Below are positions 50,965 through 64,000 of a stretch of 64,000 bases of DNA, in pieces; the first letter of the stretch is position 1, and every line of letters begins with the position of its first letter. The position numbers were made by a program, and so were the translations under genes. The notes below the pieces were generated by a model, which worked only from the letters and a program-made list of their open reading frames with translations, was not told where the DNA came from and ran no database searches. The DNA is from Motacilla alba alba (taxonomy: Eukaryota > Chordata > Aves > Passeriformes > Motacillidae): NCBI RefSeq assembly GCF_015832195.1, contig NC_052017.1, forward strand, positions 79,795,801 through 79,859,800, in the 5' to 3' direction.

Positions 50965-53900
50965 GTAACAGGATTTTTGGTTTTGCTTTTCTGTGTACCA
51001 TCAGCATTTTCAGTAGCTGAAGAAAATTCTGGCATAACTAAAGCAAATATTCAGATGCAGTACATCCTCTGTGTTCAGCAGTACCTCTAAGTGAACTCCC
51101 AGTGCCAAGGCACCTAGCTGTATTACAAACAATTTCTTTTAAGTTTGCATCTCTTTTACTTCCTGGCATATGTATGTGATACGATAGCAGGAGCAGGACC
51201 TGTTTTCAGTGCATTACTTGCAGTACCCAAGTCAGCCTGGATTTCTTGGTGCTACTGCTTCTATGTTAGAGTTGGGTCTCGTGTAGAACTCCTTCTTTAT
51301 TCTCTTCAGTTGTTCATAATATGACGTAGCCTTTTGTGATAACTAGGCATGTATATTGCCAGTTTACATAGAGCTTTGAGTACCCCTTTGGGTCCTCTTC
51401 CACTGCAGGAGCAATACTCTGGTGTAATCCATGGAACATCTGCCTTAGTCACCACTTCAAGCTAAAACCTTCTGCAGGATTCAAAATTAAATCAATCCTA
51501 CAATCCTAGAGCACAATTTTCATCAAAGAAAGAAGGTTAGAACACCTTGGTGTGTTCCAGTCAGTCTCCTCAGATGAGGATGCTTCCTAGGAAAAATGCA
51601 CTTTTACAACCTGCCAAAATATTTGGAGTCCATGGCAAATGCTGCTTTCCAGACAAACTGTGAAGTTCTTGGACAGCTGGGATTCTCTTGTGGACAAACT
51701 CACACTGCCAACAGAAGCCTTTGGCTGACCTAAATGGATTAGTGCTCTTACTCCAAGGAAATCATAGGCAAGTGGTAGATTAGTGAAAGATCTTGCGTGT
51801 ACAGCTACTACCTTACTCTTCATTTTTGGATCAGCCACACAGATACTTTGTTAACATTCTCAAAATGCCACACACCTCCTCAGATTTACTCTAGCCTTTC
51901 GGCTTGTTTCACCATCTGTGTGGATTGCCTCGCTCAGATTTTGTAAGCATGGTGATGTTTTAATAAGGGACACAGGCTTAGATAATGTTTGTTTAGGATG
52001 TTCACTGTGATTTCAAATTCTGCTTAATTCTACTTTATAATTTTACTAAATGCAAGTTTTGTCAATTTGCATGTGGCACAGTATCAGATGTTTCACAGAA
52101 ATCAAGGTATATTGGATTTTCATTAACCTTCTACTTTCCTTTAATCTTATATCTCTCAAATACTGACCCTACTGCTTCTTGTAGGTAGGGAGTAAAAGAT
52201 CACTTAATTCCACCTCTTTCCTAGTAGTTGTTACTTTTTGTTAGGCTCTCTATTTTAATACATATTTTTTTGTCATTTAGGTAAGTATGCTTGGAGGCAT
52301 GGCCTTGATTTTCCCCCACATCTATGCAAATTGTTCCACATACATTTTGTGCCTTTGACTTTAAGGAATACCAGTCCTTCTTCCTTCTCCAGGTGTCTGC
52401 CAGATGACTTCATTAAGTAGCCTTTCTAACTTTTCATAATAAGGCTAAATTAAAAAAAAAAATTATCCCATATTTAAATTTTTAAAACAGAAGTTAATAG
52501 AGCTGCAAACTTGCTGTCCTTAAAAAAATTCCTCCTTCTCATTCTCACTTTTTTCCACCTATAAAACACTTACATAAAACAAATGAAAAATTTGAACTCC
52601 TAGAAACTACTCTTTCTTGCCCTGAAGGTGGCTAAAATTATCACAATTTTCAAGGCAGCCCTAACTGTTGACAGAAGCTTTTTGTTTTATTTTATGTAGC
52701 TGCTGTATTTCATTTAGAAACTACTAAAAATAAAATCATCTTAGAGACCATCTGCTTAAAATGACAGTGCATACTAGGGCTAAATTTTTAAACTTCTTTT
52801 CCTGCTTTGTTCATTAGCTCTCCAAAAACTGGTTACTTAACAAACTCAGTATTCTGTGCTAAGGGCTTATTTTCTGAATTGGTTTTCTACTTCCAATCCA
52901 GTGTGTACACATTCATTTGCAACAAGTAGTCATACTTCACTATGTGCTGACTGCTTTGGGAGATCAGAGGGTAAAAGTAGGGAGAGGCTTGTTTTCCTAC
53001 TTAAATACCATGTAGAGACTTCAGGTTCCTCAGAGCAATTAGCTCTTCCTTTGATGAAGGGACTTTTTTCCTTTTGCCCCCTTACTGCCTGTTCTCTTCT
53101 GGATTCCAGGACATGAGGAAGAAAAACCTGAGCAGATGGTTAGAGCCCATAAGCCCATAGAGCCCATGTACTACTGCACATATTGGGCCTTTTGTTTAGT
53201 TTGGTTTTGGTTGGTTTGTTTCTTGGTTGGATTAAGTAATACACATGTTGAGAAGGAGGAAATTTCTTTTTCAAGAGAATTTGTTGGTAGAAGTTCCCAC
53301 ACTTCAACATGTAGTGTAGTCTTGTCATTCAGGCTGTTTTCTTCTGGTATCTTGTGTGATCTCCAAAATACCCACACCTGCATTTGGCATCTAGGATTGA
53401 AAAATAAGAACAAATTAGAAATACAAGTAGGATAATTTGTCTTCAGTTAGTTTATTGGATTTTGCTTTCATTTCTTATTTTTTTTAAACAAAAAATCTGG
53501 AAGATGTCTTTGGTTTGTTTACAGCTGTTTCTATAGAATGCAGGTCTAATAGGTTTGAAGAACCTGTTAGGAAGTGTCAATATTGTTAATTGAAAGAAAG
53601 CAGATGTAAGAGGAAGCTGCCCTGTCAGGTTTCTATGAACTCTAGCAATTCAAACATTAAAAAAGTGCGCCCAGTGAATCTCTTCTTTTTCACCTGTTGA
53701 CAGAGTCATGGTAAGCTGGAAATGTGATGTTCACAATCTTCTGCTACTGAAGTTTGTATCCTTCCCTAGTACTTTTTACAATGTTCTCTAACTTTTCAAA
53801 ATATCAATTAAATGTTAAAATCTTTTTGGACCTATGCAAATATCTCTTGCAGAGATTTCCAACAGTCTGTATCATCTAAAAATTCATTGGAATAGTCCAT

Positions 53901-55234
53901 ATGTGATTTACTACTACATCTTGATGGTTTCTTTGTATTAAATGTTTAATGTGCATTCTAATATTTATGAGTTAACTTACGTTTTGGCAGAGGAGAAATA
54001 ACCAATGAAATTCTGAGTGGTTTTTTACATCTCATATTCATATGCTGAATCTCCATGAAGACACAACTGTAGTGACAACTCTCAATCTGGCAAATGTCAC
54101 ACATGAGAAAAGAACAGACAATCCCTCTTTCTGTAGCAATTCATTATTATTGTAAAATAAATCTTCCTTTCCTGAAATGTGGTGGAGAATTGTTGTATTT
54201 AAAGTGTGCTTGGGACAGATTGGAGAGATGCACTGAATTCCCCTTAGTGACGTAAACTTGGCCTCAGTGCAGAAAAATCTTTATAATTTAGGAAGGAGAC
54301 TGGTGATCAGGATTATTTTGTCCAAATATCATAGCTGGAGTCTGTAACATGTCTACCAGTGATTTTTTTTGGCAATGAGGTCCCAGATGATCATGGTAAC
54401 TGCAACAGAGAACTTTTTTGTAAGTTATCTCTTTTTCCTAGTTTCCCTAATTTCCCTTTTTTAGCTTAAAAATGTATCACTAGTGGAAGATGGTCAAAAT
54501 ATTTATATGGCACAAAAAAAAATAAGCTCTTGGGGGAAAGGCATATGGTAACTAAGTGTATCATGTAGAGAGGCTGTGTGTATCTCTGGTTTTAGGGACA
54601 CAAAGTCCAAAGCCATTTCCATGAATGATTTTACCTGTGAACCCAGAGTGGAAAAATTCACCCAAAGTGACAGATTGATTTTAAAAGTTCAGGTCTGGAA
54701 GCTGCATAATACATACTGGGACTTGTTCAGCCTACTTGAATTCAGTTCTTTTATGTGATGCTAATGGTGCTCATGTTTTGTAGGGTTAAGGTGCAAAGAC
54801 TTGAGTGCTCAAGTAGGGCCAGAAATATGTAAGAGTTTTACATTGACTGTATCTGAAAAAAAAAAACAAACAAAAGACAAAATTGGTCATTGCTTTCTGT
54901 ATAAGATAGTGATTGGTATTGCGTAGAGACAGCAGTAAGTAAAAATGACTTTTTTGCAAATTAGTGTTTCATAGCAAACCATTGTGGTGATATGAGCATG
55001 CATTTTCTTTCTTTTCATAGATTAAGATTTCATGTACCCTTTTCATTTAGAAAACTTAATCAGTTAGAGAACTAATTCCACAAAGTTACTTCTTCTAGTT
55101 ATACTTTGTATAGTTCTTTTCCAGAGAAGTACAGCTTAAAATGACAAATAGCTTCATATTTGATTTTAATGTTTGCTTTGACAATAATGGGGGAAAAAAA
55201 GATTTTATTTAGACATTTCTGTCTTCTCTGTTGA

Positions 55235-60289
<5,055 letters not shown>

Positions 60290-60712
60290 TCAGGCTTGGG
60301 GAAGAGAGTTACTGGAAAAGCTGGAATGCTGCCCAGCAGGAAAGGATCTCCACCTGGTGCTGATTGACAGCCAGCTGAACATGAGCCAGCGTGTGCCCAG
60401 GTGGCCAAGAAGGCCAATGGCATCCTGGCCTGGACCAGCAATAATGTGGCCAGCAGGAGTAGTGCAGTGACTGTCCCCTGTACTCAGCACTGGTGAGGCT
60501 GCACCTTGAGTGCCAAGTCCAATTCTGGGCCCCTGACTACAAGGAGGACATCAAAGTGCCATAGCATGTCTAGAGAAGGGCAGCAGGTGAAGGGGCTGGT
60601 CGTGTAGATGTGGCACTTAAGGGACATAGTTTGGTGGTGGACTTGGGCTAATGGTTGGACTCTGTGATCTTAAAGGTCTTTTTTAACCCAAATGACTTGA
60701 TGTTCTTTTTTT
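60290..60712 (+). mobile_element. CR1 LINE 3' end with internal deletion
   Basis: The first half matches the ORF2 C-terminal region of CR1 in sense. It has degraded words equivalent to a DSQLNMSQ block, a gaggctgcaccttgagt block, and cagagaagggcagca just before 60600. The sequence then jumps directly to the far 3' UTR (gatgtggcacttaagggacatagtttg) and the ending ggttggactctgtgatcttaaaggtc. Several hundred bases that normally separate these parts are missing, with the junction near 60600-60605. The terminus (gacttgatgttctt) is degraded. Confidence 0.82.
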
Positions 60713-62490
60713 CCCCCTACGTGTTTGATTAAGAATTAATTATAGTTCTGGATTCACTTTCCCATACATAGCCTTGCTCTTCTCCTTTTACTTCTAAAAT
60801 GTCTTCGGTTAGAGGCTGGAATGTAGCTTGTACACTGGTGATCCTGTCAGTTTTCCTTTAAAGACATTGAGAACTCCTTTAATCTCTGCATACAAGAAGA
60901 TATAGGCATAGTATTTCATCTAAATGAAAGAAGTGTCTCACAGGTGATACTGAAAGGTAATGTAGTAATTGCAGAGAGACTCTACACCATTTGTTGAGAG
61001 TGCATTGTCATGCAGACACCTGTATATCTTTGGAGAAATTTTACTTCCCTGTTTGGTCATACACATTTTGTTAATACTTCGATAACCGTAATTTTCATAT
61101 GTTAAAATAACTCTATGGATAAAACCTCACAATTTGAGAAATTACTTCTCTCAATGGCTTCACAAGGAACTTCCTATTGTAGTGATGATTTTTTTTTCTA
61201 TATTAAAAGGTGCTTGCCTGTACCTGATGACTAAAATGAGCACTAAGATGTTCATGCTTTTACTTACCTGTGTTTGGATTACTGCAGTACAGTTTGGGTC
61301 TATGCCCCCATTCCCCTGGGCAGCTGTATTCATCTCTGCAGATATCAAGCAATCCATTTTCAATACTCTTTCTGTGTAGTTTTTACTGGTAGAAATTACT
61401 TAAATGAAGTAAAGCAGCATCCAGTGGCATACCCAGAAACAGTATTTGAATTTATTTTCTAAAGCCTCATTGATGATTTTACAAGACTTACCTTTCAGGT
61501 TCTTACTGATCTCTGGTTTGTTTTCTAAGAAGTCAATCAACAGATGGTATATAGTTTTGCAGTAAAGGTTGAAAGATTTTATTGATGGGTTATTTACTGT
61601 CAAATATTCAAAGACAAAATGCTGCTTGTTTGGGGTTCTTTATACTTTACTCTCAAAGCATTTTTGGAAATGATCCTTTGATTTGTCTATTGTAAATTGT
61701 CTTAGTTGGCATTGTTGAAATAGTTTCTGCAACAAGGCTTTCCATCTTGTTATTCAAGGGTATGATTTTACACTGAGAGAAAGTTAGGTGTAACTTCCAC
61801 TCAGAACCATCAACACCACCAGGGAGTCTCACTCTTCACAGTAAGACAAGGAAAGACAAGGCATACAAATAGATATATGATTACTTCTTGTCCCACTTTG
61901 TCCAAGGTTTTTGTTCTTTAGAATGAGGAATGCCATTTTTCATTCTACCTCAAAATTTATTTATATTTTAATGTTCATTTTCCATAGAGCCTTTTAACTA
62001 CCTAAAGACTGCATTTCAGCCAAGAGAGGCTGCACTGTTACAGTATTTCTGGTATACTGCAAATACCTTACATGAGAAGTAACTTTTGAGTGTAAAATAA
62101 CTGACCTGTAATTACTAAATGACATTTGATCAACTGGGGAGTTGATAATTACAAAACCAAACTGTGACAGGAATGATTAATTAGATCAATTTGCGTATCC
62201 ATTGCTGTAGCTTTCTCTAGCATACCTGTGGCTCAAATACACTCCTCTTATGCTGTGACGTGGAAAACATCCCTCCACATATTTATGTTTCATTATCATC
62301 AGGCAGAGAGGAGAAAGGGGTGAATATTTGATAGTGTCACAAATAATGAGTTAAGTAAAAGCTGTACACATGAATGTACTTGAAATAAAAAGGGTTTATA
62401 GTGAAAGCATCTGACTGAGTTTCAAACGCGTGGCCCATTTTTAGCCCTGCATGACGATGGGCACTCTTGTAAATGGGGATGTTAAATTTG

Positions 62491-62493
<3 letters not shown>
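60713..62493. other. Intron between CR1 and the TTA array
   Basis: No mobile element or exon was recognised. Chance open frames overlap on both strands at about 61134-61603. Confidence 0.45.

Positions 62494-62553
<60 letters not shown>
62494..62553. repeat. (TTA)20 microsatellite
   Basis: Twenty uninterrupted TTA units preceded by ttgttg. A + strand frame reads it as poly-leucine, which has no coding meaning. Its length and perfection make it a likely polymorphic locus. Confidence 0.97.
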
Positions 62554-62555
<2 letters not shown>

Positions 62556-62652
62556 TCCTTTTATTTTCCTTAAGGGTTCTAAGTTGGCAACAACCTGTCA
62601 ATATAAACTCCTACATGGCTTCAGGATGAAAACATTTGGTGGGCTGTTCCTC

Positions 62653-62890
62653 TGTCGTGGTTTGACCCCAACCAGCAGCTAAACCCCACGCAGCCACTCG
62701 CTCACTTCCCCACAGTGGGATGGAGGAATGAAAAAAATGAAAAGGAAAAAACTCAAGAGATGCGATAAAGACAGTTTAATAAGGAGAGAAAAAGCCACAC
62801 ACACTAGGAAAGCAAACCAAGGAATTAATTTGTCAGAGCAAAACAAGGAATTTCCTATTCCATCACTTTGCATGAGCAGGCAGATTGCCT
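62653..62890 (+). mobile_element. Partial avian endogenous-retrovirus LTR (solo, 3' part diverged)
   Basis: It begins tgtcgtggtttgacccc, with the TG start expected of an LTR. It continues through cagctaaaccccacgcagcc and agacagtttaataaggag, words I recall from a common LTR of the ERVL type in neoavian genomes. Similarity weakens after about 62890, and no CA end or target-site duplication can be fixed. No gag, pol or env frame is attached, so this is a solo or truncated LTR without coding capacity. The family name is not given because it would need a library search. Confidence 0.6.
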
Positions 62891-64000
62891 GGCATCGTGC
62901 ATCTTGTGATATTCTTGCAGTCCCACTAATTTGAAGTGAGATAGAGGGGCTGAAGATATCTTTTCCCCTGTCCCATTGGAAGATATCTAAAACACCTGGG
63001 ATAGCTGAAAGATGAGTCCACTTTTTGTTTGAAGTAGAAATTATGTCCTTTTATTCTCACATGATCAAAATCCCATCACTTGGATATATGCTGACTATGG
63101 CTTGTCCCACCTTCTTTCCACAGAAAGTTTTTATAAAATTTAGTAGTAGACTAGCCCATCTACTTGGTTTTGATTTTCTTTTTTTTTTTGATCCCATGTT
63201 CTGCACTCTGTAACCACTCGTGATCACTCTGCTCCCTTCAGTTTTATTCATTCCAGCAGTCAGTAGCTTGAATTCTCTTTATGTGTTAAGACAGGCAGAT
63301 ATAAATGGTTTGTTTCTCCTGAGCAAAGCAGTGATATCTGTGCTTCAAGCTCTTCTCTATTGACAGGTGTACAAGAGAGTTTATATGACAGCATTTCAGT
63401 AACTACAGTGCCAGTTTGAAGTGTCTCATATGTCTGCTCTGGCTGTCCCTTCATGCCATCTCCATGATACCCTCTCTCCTCTTTCAGTTTTGCATATAGT
63501 GCAAGCCTGTGGCTGAAAATTTTTTCTCTTTAATATTAACTAGAACAGGTAAGGCAGAAATGGCTACGTGGGTCTTGACACAATAGTCTGTGTTAACACT
63601 GTTAAGGCCATCTAAATATGAGTGCTGTTAATTGCAATGCTAATAAAAATCCAGTTTTATTCACTTCACATAAAGTATTGTAATTATGTTTCTCGGTCCA
63701 GAGACCAACACTGAGTTACTAAATAATAATTATGAAAGTATATCACTCTATTTTTTTCTTGCTAATGTATTGTCTTAATTTTGCTGGTAACTTCCAGAAA
63801 AATGATAAAGTAGTAAGCCTTTTCACTTTCTCACAGGAAAAAAGCATATAAGTGTACCTTCTATCTGGCATTTAAATCTTACACTGACGGTCTTGCTTTC
63901 AAAAGCAATTTTGAATGCATTTCTGTGTTTCTTTTTCCCATCTTACTTATACAGTACCATTTTAGTATAGTTCTCTTTTCTGATGAGAGATGATATTTCT
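62891..64000. other. Intron to the window end
   Basis: The first 100 bp may still be diverged LTR or adjoining element sequence. A T run lies at about 63180-63190. The rest is AT-rich and unremarkable. Confidence 0.4.

Noticed and set aside
62473..62682. Poly-leucine frame resembling a signal peptide or membrane segment
   Set aside because: It is the (TTA)20 microsatellite read in one frame.

Overview
This window looks like nuclear DNA from a bird. It is AT-rich, almost free of open coding sequence, and carries several copies of CR1, the LINE that dominates avian genomes, in both orientations. Some copies still have the CR1 3' end (close to ATTCTATGATTCT), recognisable reverse-transcriptase peptide fragments, or both. 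One LTR-like fragment near 62.65 kb resembles endogenous-retrovirus LTRs that I recall from non-galliform birds. That memory, with no search behind it, is the only hint below class level. No bacterial-style operon, CRISPR array, tRNA or rRNA is visible.

The one well-supported gene feature is a single internal coding exon on the + strand at 55306-55438 (133 bp). It has a polypyrimidine/cacag acceptor and a GAG|gtaaga donor. It encodes 44 full codons at the start of the armadillo-repeat domain of a delta-catenin family protein. The residues fit CTNND2 (neural plakophilin-related armadillo protein) better than PKP4, CTNND1 or ARVCF. The simplest reading is that the whole window lies inside CTNND2: about 55.3 kb of the intron before this exon and 8.6 kb of the intron after it. 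No second CTNND2 exon was recognised.

Layout: 1-10.5 kb, intron with one short CR1 3' end at 2.4-2.6 kb. 10.5-12.0 kb, the largest recognisable CR1 piece, minus strand, with broken reverse-transcriptase reading frames. 13.8-14.9 kb, an older degenerate CR1-like copy on the + strand, followed by a (TG)n tract. 19.3-19.95 kb, a CR1 3' end on the + strand. 21.85 kb, a perfect 12-unit GGTTT pentanucleotide array. 22.0-23.2 kb, an old CR1-like copy, minus strand. 28.0-29.6 kb, a C/T-rich stretch of unclear origin. 30-55 kb, intron with only small simple repeats and a few candidate conserved non-coding segments. 55.3 kb, the exon. 60.3-60.7 kb, an internally deleted CR1 on the + strand. 62.5 kb, a (TTA)20 microsatellite, and then the LTR fragment.

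The other long open frames are chance ORFs, repeat-derived frames (a poly-Leu frame across TTA repeats, an FGLVW repeat across GGTTT repeats) or decayed CR1 remnants. I found no convincing undescribed biological system. What merits a second look is possible regulatory sequence in the introns and the composition and age of the repeats.
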